Source of the DNA: Sphingobium sp. 15-1
GTDB taxonomy: Bacteria > Pseudomonadota > Alphaproteobacteria > Sphingomonadales > Sphingomonadaceae
Assembly (NCBI RefSeq): GCF_013375535.1
Contig: NZ_JABXJG010000002.1
Span: 620,001 to 684,000, forward strand
Reading direction: 5' to 3'
Length of the DNA stretch: 64,000 nt
The translations under genes and the position numbers were made by a program. The number at the start of each line of letters is the position of its first letter. Position 1 is the first letter of the stretch. The notes under the pieces are model-generated. The model was not told where the DNA came from and did no database searches. It worked only from the letters and a program-made list of their open reading frames with translations. Below are positions 34,252-43,917 of this stretch, piece by piece.

Positions 34252-35139
34252 CTATCGACCGGCGCCGCGTTCTTCCCGAAATTCGCGCGGCGTCATGCCG
34301 GTGGCCTTGCGGAAAGCGGCGGAAAAGGCTGCGGCGCTCTGGAAGCCGCAATTGCCGGCAATCACCTTGATCAGCACACCGTCCCGCGCAAGCTGTTGCT
34401 GCGCATGGGCGATCCTGCGGCCAGCGATATAGTCGGACAGGGTAGTGCCGGTGGTCGCTTTGAACGTCCGGATCAGGTGCCGGGGGCTGGTGCGAATTTC
34501 CGCCGCCAGATCCGCGACCGACAGATCGCCTGACAGTTCGGCTTCGATCCTGTCCTTGATCCGGCGCAACCGCCAGCCCGGCATTTGTCCATGGCCGCTA
34601 CGGTCGTCCTCCGGAGCCTGCCGGAAATGCCGGCACAGTTCGACGACCAGCAACAAAGCCATGCTCTCCAGCACTATATTCTGTCCGAAACTGGGGTTGC
34701 GCAACTCTTCCAGCAGGCGCGCAAGCCCCTGACGCACCCGACCGATCTGCACATCGTGGCAGGGCGTCAGATCAGCCAGACTGTCATCCTCGAACAGCTG
34801 CATCGCCCGTTCATTTTCAAATGTCAGGCACAGCAGGCTGTGTTCGCCCGGTTCGCTCAACGCCGAAAATGCGCCGCCCTTGGGCAGGAAAACAATATCG
34901 CCCGGCGGGTCGGCGAGCCGGCGGTCGGCGCTGAAAAAGCGCGAATTGGTACAGCGCGGGCCGATGGAAAAGTCCAGATAATAGGAATCGGGCTGGTAAA
35001 CCGCGCGGCTGCTCTGGGTCCAGCCGAAGTGCCGGATATCCGCAAAAATTCCGTTGGCGTGAACCTGTCGTTCGACATGGAAATGCGATGCCGTACGCGG
35101 CGCGCACAGGGGCAGATCAGTGCCGATTGCGTTCTGCAT
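34252..35139 (-). CDS. AraC family transcriptional regulator
   Basis: This 295-residue protein starts at ATG 35139 with AAGGAGG upstream. A variable N-terminal sensing domain spans about residues 1-180. The C-terminal AraC helix-turn-helix pair follows at about 190-290: DLAAEIRTSPRHLIRTFKATTG and VIAGNCGFQSAAAFSAAFRKATG, then MTPREFREE. It is probably an activator of nearby catabolic genes. It sits downstream of the MFS transporter gene on the same strand (84-base gap) and convergent with the SnoaL gene. The ligand is unknown. Confidence 0.85.
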   Translation of the reverse strand: MQNAIGTDLPLCAPRTASHFHVERQVHANGIFADIRHFGWTQSSRAVYQPDSYYLDFSIGPRCTNSRFFSADRRLADPPGDIVFLPKGGAFSALSEPGEHSLLCLTFENERAMQLFEDDSLADLTPCHDVQIGRVRQGLARLLEELRNPSFGQNIVLESMALLLVVELCRHFRQAPEDDRSGHGQMPGWRLRRIKDRIEAELSGDLSVADLAAEIRTSPRHLIRTFKATTGTTLSDYIAGRRIAHAQQQLARDGVLIKVIAGNCGFQSAAAFSAAFRKATGMTPREFREERGAGR

Positions 35140-35223
35140 CCTCAACCTCCTTGCCATCAGTCGAGTCTGTTCCCGACCTGGAAGGGCCGGGCTATTATTT
35201 GCCAATTGGCCGCGGATGGCAAG

Positions 35224-36603
35224 TCAGGGTTGATCATGATCGTTCACATCGGCGATCATCCATCGGCTCGCCAGCGCGAACAGGCCGGCGGCAAGGATGA
35301 AGAAGCAGGATCCGAAGCTGAGCGACAAGCGCAATCCCTGCGCGCTGGCGGCCTCACAGGCCTCGACCGGCCGCTTCACGCAGTCGGCGAGGCTGAGGCC
35401 CGCGGACACCCGTGCGGCTTCCCCCAATATGTCGCTGACAAGGCCGATCAGCGGCGGCCCCAGACCATAGCCCAACAGCGAACTTGTGGCGATGATGATG
35501 GCCGACGCCATGGCCCGCATATGCGGGGGCGCGACGTCCTGCCCGTGCGCATACATGGCGGGCATGTAGAAATGCTGCCCCATCGAGGCGAACACCATCA
35601 GCGCGACGGCAAGACCGACCGTCGGCAGCTGAAAGGCGACGGCATAGAGCGACCCGCACCAGAGCAAGCCGACGGACGGCAGCCACGCCTTGATCCGTGG
35701 ATAGCGCCGCCCTCCGAAATCCATCAACGGTCCGCCGATAAGCGTGAAGACAATGCCCACGCCCCCGATCACCAGCCCCATCAGCAGCGACGCGGTTGCC
35801 AGGGACAGGCCATGTCCGCGCATGAGGAAGGACACCATATATTGCTGGTTGGCATAGCTGCCGATCCCGGCAATGCCGCCCGCGACCGCCACGAGGGCAA
35901 AGCTGCGCCGGACGAGCAACTGGCGGACCGTATCGATGAAAGACGCCGAGTGAGAGGGCCCGGGCTGGCTCCGCTGGGGTTCCGGCACAGTGGCACGGAA
36001 CAGCAGAGCGAGGACTATGCCGGCCATTCCGCAGAGGAGGAAGGCCGTGCGCCAGCCAAAGGCAGCGATAAGGGCACCCCCTGCCACTGCGGCGACAATG
36101 GCTCCGACCGGGCCGGCCACCCCGAAAATGGCAATGACAGTCGTCCGGCGCCGTGCGGGAAATGCATCGGAAATCAGAGAATGGGACGCTGGTGTGCATC
36201 CCGCTTCCCCGATGCTGACCGCTGCTCTCCCGACAAGCATCTGGAGGAAATTGGCCGCTATCCCGCAAAAGGCCGTCATGACGCTCCACAGCATCAGCGA
36301 AAAGGCAATGATTCCGACCCGTCGGCCACGGTCGGCCGCCCGCGCGATCGGGAAGCTGAAAAGCGTATAGAGTATGGCGAAAGCCGGTCCGCCGATCAGG
36401 CCCAGTTGAAAATCGCTGAGGTGAAGGTCGACCTTGATCATTTCCTGCGCGACCGAAAACAGCAGGCGATCAATATAATTGAGACAATTCAGGAGAAACA
36501 GCGCGACAATTGTCCACGACAATACCGATCGCCTGCTCGCCGGAAACGACATTTCATAGGGCGTCGCCCGCTGCGTAGCATCCATGGATGAAGGATTGTG
36601 CAT
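35224..36603 (-). CDS. MFS transporter, spinster-like
   Basis: This 459-residue protein starts at ATG 36603 (an in-frame ATG lies at 36585). It has about 12 predicted membrane segments. The first is VALFLLNCLNYIDRLLFSV, a motif typical of spinster-like major facilitators, with LGLIGGPAFAILYTLFSFPIA next and the loop ARAADRGRR between segments 2 and 3. LVGRAAVSIGEAG follows near residue 130. It likely moves an organic anion or lipophilic substrate across the inner membrane. It is probably co-transcribed with the AraC gene downstream. Confidence 0.85.
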   Translation of the reverse strand: MHNPSSMDATQRATPYEMSFPASRRSVLSWTIVALFLLNCLNYIDRLLFSVAQEMIKVDLHLSDFQLGLIGGPAFAILYTLFSFPIARAADRGRRVGIIAFSLMLWSVMTAFCGIAANFLQMLVGRAAVSIGEAGCTPASHSLISDAFPARRRTTVIAIFGVAGPVGAIVAAVAGGALIAAFGWRTAFLLCGMAGIVLALLFRATVPEPQRSQPGPSHSASFIDTVRQLLVRRSFALVAVAGGIAGIGSYANQQYMVSFLMRGHGLSLATASLLMGLVIGGVGIVFTLIGGPLMDFGGRRYPRIKAWLPSVGLLWCGSLYAVAFQLPTVGLAVALMVFASMGQHFYMPAMYAHGQDVAPPHMRAMASAIIIATSSLLGYGLGPPLIGLVSDILGEAARVSAGLSLADCVKRPVEACEAASAQGLRLSLSFGSCFFILAAGLFALASRWMIADVNDHDQP

Positions 36604-36876
36604 CACTCGTCCAAATCCGTTATAACGACCTTCCTGAGGACTATGTCAATGCCGCGTCGCATTCCCTCGTCACGGCTATCGCCGGCAAGACAAATATCGC
36701 GTAATGGACATATTCGTCCGGAAAATGCCTACTGCCCGGATCTTCCGCAAGGTTGCAGAAAAGCCATCGGCGAAATATCGAAATTCTCCGAGTATCGCCA
36801 ACACTTGCCAACAACTTCGACCTTTCATCCACGCTCTGTGCGACACGGCCGGATCAAGAGTTTGTCGAGCTAGCCC
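36604..36876. other. Gap of 273 bases between MFS and small gene
   Basis: This AT-richer stretch between the MFS start and the 3' end of the small gene at 36877 has no convincing gene. Short open frames exist on both strands but lack consistent coding signals. It likely holds the promoter of the leftward MFS gene. Confidence 0.4.
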
Positions 36877-37134
36877 TCATAGGCAGCGACGCCGCTTCCC
36901 GCCATATCGTTTTCCGCAATATTCATTCAGATCGCGCATTTCCTTCGCGGCCGCCACCGCCTGTCCTCGATCACAGGGGAATTCCTTTTCGATAAAGGAA
37001 CGAGATTCCACTCGCTCGCACAATTCCTCAATATCACACCGCGAAAGAATGTTTTTTTCCCGCAAATAGAAGATAAGACTTTGCAATATAATCAAAGCCT
37101 TGTCTCCATTATCGACCGATTGATTGACATCCAT
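36877..37134 (-). CDS. Small hypothetical protein (85 aa)
   Basis: This is an 85-residue protein of unknown function: MDVNQSVDNGDKALIILQSLIFYLREKN, then a CDIEELCERVESRSFIEKEF helix and a GKRRRCL tail. It looks helical with three cysteines and a basic end. Its codon use and low GC differ from its neighbours, which suggests either a distinct origin or a non-coding stretch. No partner is obvious. It lies between the MFS gene and a TonB receptor, all on the minus strand. Confidence 0.45.
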   Translation of the reverse strand: MDVNQSVDNGDKALIILQSLIFYLREKNILSRCDIEELCERVESRSFIEKEFPCDRGQAVAAAKEMRDLNEYCGKRYGGKRRRCL

Positions 37135-37325
37135 TCCACGATCCTGGATTGTTAAAATGACGGAACAATTATGCTTTCATGAATTGATTCAGCAGTTACG
37201 CAGAAGAGGAGCCGTTAGGCCCCCGACGAAAGATAGGGTTCGCCCTCGCGTGTAAATCGGGATGACCGGATCATAGCGATCAGGTGAAGCGGACATCGCC
37301 GCCGCACCTGATCGACGCACTTATG

Positions 37326-39758
37326 TCAAAAGCGGTAAGAGACCGTTGCCCCCCAAGTGCGCGGCGCCGCAGTAAACCCGATCGCGGTGCCGAACGTGCC
37401 ATAACCGTTGAAGATGGCGTTGTAATATTTCTCCTGAGTCAAATTCCGTCCCCACAAGGTGAACTCCATGCCGCCGTCGAGCTTGAAGCTGATACTGCCG
37501 TTCAGCACGCCATAGGCCTTGAGCCGGCTGAAGCTGTTCTGCGTGTTGATAAAGCTGACAGCCGCCGCGCGCTCTGCGGCGTCGTTGACACCGTCGTTAA
37601 GCGCCGGAGCCGTCAGATCAGCGGTGGCATAATCCTGATAGACGGCTGAGGTATAGGCATAGTCGGCATGCAAGGCGATTTCGCCGCCTCTGACTGGAAT
37701 GCGCTGTGTGGCGCCGACGTTCCAGGTCCATCTGGGCGCGCGCGGAACAATTTCACCGCTTCGATCAACCGTGCCCCCCAGCCCCGCCGCGGTGAATGAT
37801 CCCGCAGCATATTTCGCCTTCAGCCAGGATATGGCGCCACTGACTTCCATACCCTGCCACGGAATGAGCGTGCCTTCGAACTCGACGCCATAAGCTCTCA
37901 CATCGCCCGCATTCTGAACAAACTGCGTCAGATTGCCGCCGACCAGAGCATTGACGATATTCTGCGCACCGTTCCGCCAGATATAGAAGCCTGCCAGGTT
38001 GGTCCGCAAATGCCTGTCGAGAAAGTCGCCCTTGAACCCGATTTCGGCATCCTTGACCTTTTCCGGCGCAAAGGAACTGGCGTCGGGCGGAGTCGGCCGT
38101 GAATTAAGCCCGCCAGCCAATGCGGCACCGCCCGTCTTCGCATAGACGAATTTGCCATTCCCCAGTTCATAGTCGATGCTGACCAGCCATGCGGGATAAT
38201 CAAATTTGGCGGTCACGGGGTCCGTACAATTGGGGCCGGGCGGGACGAGATTGGCGTTGGTGCCCACGGCGCACAGACCCGTCGGCGGAAGCGTGATCAA
38301 CCTGCCGTTCGACACGAACGAACCGGAAAAGCCTGGTATCCCGCCAATATAGCCCATGCGGTTGATAGAGCGTTTGTCCCACGTATAGCGAAATCCGCCC
38401 GTCACCCGCAACCGTTCGGTCAGATTGTAATTGGCCTGAGCGAACAATGCCTTGGACTCTGATTTATAAGTAGCAAGATTGGTGTTGGCGGGCGCAAGGT
38501 TGAAACCGAAATCGGTGTCCTGGAAGACGAGGGACTGCGATTGTTCGTCGCCCGTTTCCTTGAAATAGAATGCACCAAGAATGAATTCCAATTTCCCCAA
38601 CGTACCCGAGAATTGAAGTTCCTCACTGCGCTGTTTCTGGGAATAGTCGCTGGCATAGGACGCGATCTTGGCGGGCGTACCGTCCAGATCGGTGCCGTCC
38701 CCGGTTTCCGCCTCTCGATAGGCCGTTATCGATTTTACCTTAAAATCCCCCAGATCATATTCTATCGTCGCACGAAGGCCCCATGTCTTGTTGTAATTGA
38801 AGGGCGTATCGATGTTGGGATTACCCGTGTTGGGGTCATTATAGGTTGTGTAGAAACGACTTTGGGTTTGCAGGAAGCTGGCGAGGTCAAATTGATGGGA
38901 ATAAAGAGCGAGGCCCGGACCTGTCGGATTGATACCACGCAGAGCGACATTATTGTAAGTATCCTTGATGTCAGCCCAGTCGGCCGACAGGGAGACCGTC
39001 AGCGGGACCGCCGAAGGTTCCCAGTTCAGCGTGGCGCGGGCCGCGATGTCATGATCGATACGCGCCGCATCGACCCCCCTGATGGGGTTCGGGCCAAAGC
39101 CTCTGCCCCGCTCACCATAGCGCCCCGCCAGACGTAACGACAATTCGTCGCCGGCGATCGGCAAAGTCAGCGCGGATTCGATCGACCAGCTTTCATAATT
39201 GCCGACACGACCGGTAATATAGCCGCCGAAATGGCCGTCCGGCTGAACGGTCGTCATGTTCAGGGCGCCGCCTGTCGTATTGCGTCCGAACAATGTTCCC
39301 TGGGTACCGCGCAGGACTTCGACGGACGCCAGGTCGAGAAGACCCAGATTGCCGGCAATGGGTCGTCCATAATAAACGCCGTCGACATAGATGCCGACCG
39401 CAGGATCGGAAAATGAATTGGGACTGTTCTGAGCGTTACCCCGGATGGCGAGATATATGAGGGACGCGTTCCCGGTGCCGCCCGACTGAACAGACAAACC
39501 CGGCGCGGCCCGGCCTACATCCGCCACTTCGACAATCTGGCGTTCAAGCAGGGCGGTCGGATCAAGCGCCGTGACGGCCACGGGAACTGTTTGAAGATTC
39601 TCCGAAGTCCGGCGCGCCGTCACGATGATATCGCGCACCGCGTTATTGTCGCCGCCACTGGAGCTTTGCTCGACCGCTTCTGCCGCCTGGCTTATAGCAA
39701 CACCGCACGCGCTCCACGCGGCGCCGGTCATAAGGATTACCCGGAATATCTTACCCAT
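37326..39758 (-). CDS. TonB-dependent outer membrane receptor
   Basis: This 810-residue protein starts at 39758 with AGGAGG upstream. A signal peptide covers about residues 1-28, ending near SQAAEA. The TonB plug domain (DIIVTARRTSENLQTVPVAVTAL onward) covers about 40-180, with RGTQGTLFGRNTTGGALN the classic plug motif near 135. A 22-strand barrel with many aromatic residues follows and ends in an aromatic residue (SYRF). Such receptors import large or hydrophobic nutrients powered by TonB-ExbBD. The substrate is unknown. The gene is monocistronic, with an AT-rich upstream region at 39,760-40,020. Confidence 0.93.
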   Translation of the reverse strand: MGKIFRVILMTGAAWSACGVAISQAAEAVEQSSSGGDNNAVRDIIVTARRTSENLQTVPVAVTALDPTALLERQIVEVADVGRAAPGLSVQSGGTGNASLIYLAIRGNAQNSPNSFSDPAVGIYVDGVYYGRPIAGNLGLLDLASVEVLRGTQGTLFGRNTTGGALNMTTVQPDGHFGGYITGRVGNYESWSIESALTLPIAGDELSLRLAGRYGERGRGFGPNPIRGVDAARIDHDIAARATLNWEPSAVPLTVSLSADWADIKDTYNNVALRGINPTGPGLALYSHQFDLASFLQTQSRFYTTYNDPNTGNPNIDTPFNYNKTWGLRATIEYDLGDFKVKSITAYREAETGDGTDLDGTPAKIASYASDYSQKQRSEELQFSGTLGKLEFILGAFYFKETGDEQSQSLVFQDTDFGFNLAPANTNLATYKSESKALFAQANYNLTERLRVTGGFRYTWDKRSINRMGYIGGIPGFSGSFVSNGRLITLPPTGLCAVGTNANLVPPGPNCTDPVTAKFDYPAWLVSIDYELGNGKFVYAKTGGAALAGGLNSRPTPPDASSFAPEKVKDAEIGFKGDFLDRHLRTNLAGFYIWRNGAQNIVNALVGGNLTQFVQNAGDVRAYGVEFEGTLIPWQGMEVSGAISWLKAKYAAGSFTAAGLGGTVDRSGEIVPRAPRWTWNVGATQRIPVRGGEIALHADYAYTSAVYQDYATADLTAPALNDGVNDAAERAAAVSFINTQNSFSRLKAYGVLNGSISFKLDGGMEFTLWGRNLTQEKYYNAIFNGYGTFGTAIGFTAAPRTWGATVSYRF

Positions 39759-40026
39759 TTCATCCCCTCCTGTGGTGACTATATTTAATTTATGACGACC
39801 TGTTTCTATTTATTGACCGAAATGATATATTTTTATCTTATTATATTTTCAGATAATATTTTATCTTGGCACGATCCGTAGATACTGATTGGGCAAGCAT
39901 ATACTGATTGCCCAGACCAGCTACTCCCTGATCGCTCAATCTGCGGGACGAAGCACATATCGTCGGATAGGTACCATCCCTCGGGCTGGCCAGACGCCCA
40001 TGCGGGCATATTCAATACCCACACGC
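39759..40026. promoter_or_regulatory. AT-rich promoter region of the TonB receptor
   Basis: This 268-base gap has a strongly AT-rich core (39,770-39,870) containing two near-repeats of an A-T-rich 12-mer, ATTTTTATCTT and ATTTTATCTT, at about 39,829 and 39,858. The core likely holds the promoter of the leftward receptor gene. No gene is recognised. Confidence 0.4.
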
Positions 40027-41421
40027 CTAATCCCGCCGCAGCGGCTCCATGGGCACCAGAACCAGATGATCGGCGGGCGCGCCAGGCCCCGCGATGACCA
40101 GACAATGCCGCAGCGTCCTTCGGTGGAAGAAACGCGTCAGGGCGATATCATCGGCTGGCTTGCTCTTTTCGATGAAGCGCATCAATGCGGCCTCACCCTC
40201 GACCGGATCGGCATAGGCTGTACCGAGCAGCGCCTCGATATCCTTGCCATCCTCGTCCCGCAGCCAGTCCCGATAGCGCAGCTGATCCCGGAGATAGTGC
40301 GGTATGGATGCGAGAATGTTACGTTGCCAACCCTGTAACGATCCGCTTTCCGGCAGGCGCTCGATTTCCGCCTGCAATTTCTGGAGCGCCAGATCGTTCT
40401 GGTCGATGGCGGCGGGCGGCGGGAGCGCGATGTCATCGAGCGTCATGCCCAATATCTCGGCCAAAGCCTCCATGCAGCGCCGTCCGATCATCGGAACCTG
40501 CACCGCCGCCTCGACCCAGTCGCCGCCGCGTCCCGTTTCATGAAGCCCGAACAGGGGACCATAAATGGCTTCGGCCAGGAAAGAGACGGTGTGATAAGCG
40601 ATTGCGTCATAATCGAGCGGCACGCCGATCGCGCGTTCATAGTGATGGAACAATGCGGCGACGTCGCCCATATTCTCGATCGGATGGCGTCCCCGGAAGC
40701 AGGCGAGATCGCGCATGGGATCGCCCAGATGACCGATTTCCACATCCAATATGCCGGTGACCTGGGCGCCGTCCGAAAGGAACTGGCCGCAATCGCCCGT
40801 GACGAAGGAAATGGATTCCCGATGCCGGGGATAATTACGGCGCAGCCAGCCTGCGCAAAATTCCAGCAGCGGATCGGTGATGCCCTGCTCTGCCGTCATG
40901 GCATGAAAGCGCTCGAAATTGTGCAGGGCAATCTCGCGCGGCCCCTGCGGCAAATGGGCTCCCCCTTCGACGAAGGGGCGACTTGGAAGACGATGTATGT
41001 CCGCCAATATCTCCATATAGCGCAGGGATGCGGCCCACCGATCGTCGGTCATGACCGATGCGCTTTCGATCGCCTGCTGAACCAGGCCGGGGTCCCGCCC
41101 ACCTTCTATCCATTCCATCACGATGGTGTTGGGCTGGTCGCACATGCCCAATATGGCGGGAATGGGGACGCCATTTTCATGCAGCGCCCGCTGCATGCGC
41201 ATTTCATAATCGAGCGGATAGGGATGGGTCGGCCAGGTACGGTCGCCCTTGAGCAGAAAGTCGCGCTTCACACCATTCTGCTGCACGCTGGCGCGCCAGA
41301 CCGGACGCCAGCGCCGTTGCTTTTCCAGCATGACCTCAGAACAGCCCAGCACATCCTCAAGCCATCGGCTGAGCTGTTCGCGGCTTTCGGCCTGATCCTG
41401 ATCGGCTTCGGTCTGCGCCAT
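40027..41421 (-). CDS. Phosphotransferase family protein (fifth kinase), altered catalytic loop
   Basis: This 464-residue protein starts at ATG 41421 with GGGGAGGA upstream. Aminoglycoside phosphotransferase fold features include DFLLKGDRTWP, HENGVPIPAILG, VMEWIEGGRD and ILDVEIGHLGDPMRDLA as the metal motif. The catalytic loop reads FVTGDCGQFLSDG: the aspartate stays but the asparagine of HGD....N is lost, as in the paralogue at 17566 (FDSGQYL). The C-terminal 120 residues are helical and shared in style with the 17566 protein. It sits between two TonB receptor genes. Confidence 0.78.
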   Translation of the reverse strand: MAQTEADQDQAESREQLSRWLEDVLGCSEVMLEKQRRWRPVWRASVQQNGVKRDFLLKGDRTWPTHPYPLDYEMRMQRALHENGVPIPAILGMCDQPNTIVMEWIEGGRDPGLVQQAIESASVMTDDRWAASLRYMEILADIHRLPSRPFVEGGAHLPQGPREIALHNFERFHAMTAEQGITDPLLEFCAGWLRRNYPRHRESISFVTGDCGQFLSDGAQVTGILDVEIGHLGDPMRDLACFRGRHPIENMGDVAALFHHYERAIGVPLDYDAIAYHTVSFLAEAIYGPLFGLHETGRGGDWVEAAVQVPMIGRRCMEALAEILGMTLDDIALPPPAAIDQNDLALQKLQAEIERLPESGSLQGWQRNILASIPHYLRDQLRYRDWLRDEDGKDIEALLGTAYADPVEGEAALMRFIEKSKPADDIALTRFFHRRTLRHCLVIAGPGAPADHLVLVPMEPLRRD

Positions 41422-41541
41422 CGACGGTCCTCCCCATAATCCTGCCCTGTCCATTATGGCCGGTGCGTCATCCGCCTTCGTTGGGCCGCGCTGGCCTTTG
41501 CGGACAGGACGAGACTGACGCACCGTCCTCAACTCTTGCGG

Positions 41542-43917
41542 TCAGTCGCCGAACCGATAGCGAACCTCCACGCCATAGGTGCGCGGGGCTCCATAAAACC
41601 CGCTGAATATGCCAAGCGCCGCTGATCCGACATTGCTCGAAGCCAGATATTTCTTGTCGAACAGGTTGCGCACGAAAAAGCTGATGTCGGCATTGCTGCC
41701 GCCCACGCCGTTCAGGTCCAGCCGTCCGTTGACCAGATCATAGGCGGGCAGAACCTGATCGGAGGAGCGGACTTTACTCGAATGGTAATAGTCCATGCTG
41801 ACCACCGTTTCCGCAAGCGAGCGCGGTACGGGCAGCGTCCAGCGCAGCCCGGCGGTCACCGTCGTCTTCGCGACCAGATTGAACGGCACCTTGAGCGCTG
41901 CGAGATAGGATTGCAGTGCGGCAGGCACCGTCAGCGACCGCGACTTGAGGTCGAGGAAGGTCGCCCCCGCGTCGAATGACAATGTCGACGTCGGCTGAAT
42001 CCGGGTCGAAAGGTCAATGCCCGCGACACGGGTTTTGCCGGCATTGACGAGCAGCGTCCCGCCGCTCGGATCGTTGCTGGCGTCGCAATCGCCGTCCGGT
42101 GATTTTGGCGGGTTCGTGCCACCGGCGGCCGTCGTGCTGCAACTTGCCTGCGTATTGAGGCCGGAAATCGGCACCTGCACATTATTATACCAGCCGACAA
42201 AAGGCGACGCGTTGAACTGGAGCTTGACGTCGCCCATGGTGAAGTCGGAGCGGATACCGACCTCCACATCCGTCACCTTTTCCGGTGCGAAGGACTGGAA
42301 CGGCGCCAGCCTGCCGGCCAGCGTGGGACTGTTGATTCCGCCCGCGCGATAGCCCCGGCGGGTGACCGCATAGAGGAAGATCGCATCCGACGCCTTCCAG
42401 TCGACGCCCAGCTGCCAGGTCAGCGCCTTGGACGAGGTTTTGTTGACGCTCGAATTGCGGATAGTTGCCGCCCCGTCCGCGCATTCTTCGGGCGAAACGA
42501 CGGGCTGGTTATTAAGGCCGCCGCCGACGCAGGCCTCGATCTTGTCCCAGGTGTGGCGCACGCCCAGATTGACGTGCAGCCCGTCCGCGATCTCATAATT
42601 GACATTGCCGAACAGCGCCCGGCTCTTTTCGCTGTAGAAACTGTAGTTGAAGCGCGCATCGGTAATACCGGGCAGGATGAAGACGGGAATATAGGTGCCC
42701 GACGGCCCGAGCGGCTTGCTGTCAAGGTAGAAGGCGCCGACCAGCCAGTCGAGGCGATTGCCGAGTGCCGATCCCTTCACCTGCACTTCGTCGCTGAGCT
42801 GCCGAACATCGGATGTCTGACGGCCGCCGACGATTGTCACCGGAAGCCCGGCGGGGATCGCGCCGCTGCCGTCGGCGATCAATGTCGGCAATCCGTCGAC
42901 ACTGGAATAATAGTCGATCTTGGTGCGCCGATAGCCGAAGATATTGAGGAAAGTGATGTCGTCGGACAGATCGAATTCAGTCCGATTGGTAATACCAAAA
43001 CGCTTGACCCTTTCGAACGCATCGACGTCCGAATTGATCACGCGCGGACCGCGTGCGCGCTGCAACGCCAACTGGACCAGCGCTGCATTGGCCGTGCCCG
43101 TCGCCGTCAGCCCGTTGGGACCGGGCAGCACATCGGTCAGCACGGACGCGCCGCCGACCGCTTCATTGTGATAATAGTCGACAATGACCGTGTTGCGGAA
43201 CGCGGCGCTCGGCTCGAACAGGATCGATCCGCGGATCGCACGCGAGTTGAGATCGTCGGGGTCGCCGCCGATACCGATATTCCTGGTCCAGCCGTCGCGT
43301 TTCTGGATCTGACCGGCGATGCGGATGGCCAGCGTATCCGATGTCAGGGGTATATTGAGTGCGGCTTCCAGCAGCCGGGCGTCGTAATTGCCGTAGGACG
43401 CCTTGGCATATCCCCCCAGCTTATAGTCCGGCGCGGTCGGATAATAGAGGATCGCGCCGCCGGTCGTGTTGCGGCCAAACAATGTCCCCTGCGGCCCCTT
43501 GAGCACCTGAACCGAGGACAGGTCGTAGGTCGGGATGCTGGAACCTGTGGTGGGGGAAGGCACTTCGGCGAAATAGCTGATGACGCCCGGCGCGCTGTTG
43601 CCGGCCAGCGCCTTGGACTGACCCCGGATGGAGAAATTGGTGTTTTCGCGCCCGCCCGACCCGGCCAGGAAAACGCCCGGCGTCTTGATCAGCAGATCCT
43701 GCGTATCGCGGATATTGGCCTGCCGCAGCGAATCCGCCCCGAAAGCCACGACGGAAACCGGCGTCTCCTGAATATTCTCGGCGGTGCGGCGCGCGGTCAC
43801 CACGATGTCGCTGGTAGCGCCCTCCTGCGGCGCAGCGGTGGACGACTGCGCCAATGCCGTCTGCGACGTCGTCAGCAACAGGCCCAATGGCAGTATGAAA
43901 CCCCGTATTCCCTTCAT
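41542..43917 (-). CDS. TonB-dependent outer membrane receptor
   Basis: This 791-residue protein starts at 43917 behind AGGGAGAAG. A signal peptide is at about 1-24 (LPLGLLLTTSQTALA). The plug domain begins at SDIVVTARRTAENIQETPVSVVAF, and KGPQGTLFGRNTTGGAILYY is near residue 130. The barrel spans the rest and ends GVEVRYRFGD, with an aromatic residue near the terminus. It shares its plug style with the receptor at 37326 but has only moderate similarity in the barrel, so the two probably recognise different substrates. It is monocistronic. The downstream kinase gene is on the same strand. Confidence 0.93.
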   Translation of the reverse strand: MKGIRGFILPLGLLLTTSQTALAQSSTAAPQEGATSDIVVTARRTAENIQETPVSVVAFGADSLRQANIRDTQDLLIKTPGVFLAGSGGRENTNFSIRGQSKALAGNSAPGVISYFAEVPSPTTGSSIPTYDLSSVQVLKGPQGTLFGRNTTGGAILYYPTAPDYKLGGYAKASYGNYDARLLEAALNIPLTSDTLAIRIAGQIQKRDGWTRNIGIGGDPDDLNSRAIRGSILFEPSAAFRNTVIVDYYHNEAVGGASVLTDVLPGPNGLTATGTANAALVQLALQRARGPRVINSDVDAFERVKRFGITNRTEFDLSDDITFLNIFGYRRTKIDYYSSVDGLPTLIADGSGAIPAGLPVTIVGGRQTSDVRQLSDEVQVKGSALGNRLDWLVGAFYLDSKPLGPSGTYIPVFILPGITDARFNYSFYSEKSRALFGNVNYEIADGLHVNLGVRHTWDKIEACVGGGLNNQPVVSPEECADGAATIRNSSVNKTSSKALTWQLGVDWKASDAIFLYAVTRRGYRAGGINSPTLAGRLAPFQSFAPEKVTDVEVGIRSDFTMGDVKLQFNASPFVGWYNNVQVPISGLNTQASCSTTAAGGTNPPKSPDGDCDASNDPSGGTLLVNAGKTRVAGIDLSTRIQPTSTLSFDAGATFLDLKSRSLTVPAALQSYLAALKVPFNLVAKTTVTAGLRWTLPVPRSLAETVVSMDYYHSSKVRSSDQVLPAYDLVNGRLDLNGVGGSNADISFFVRNLFDKKYLASSNVGSAALGIFSGFYGAPRTYGVEVRYRFGD

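Noticed and set aside
34585..36591. 668-codon plus-strand frame opposite the AraC and MFS genes
   Set aside because: It is opposite clear gene products, is rich in arginine, glycine and histidine, and has no domain.
36641..37069. Small overlapping frames on both strands near 36.7-37.0 kb
   Set aside because: None has a ribosome site or domain, and they overlap the more plausible 85-residue gene and each other.
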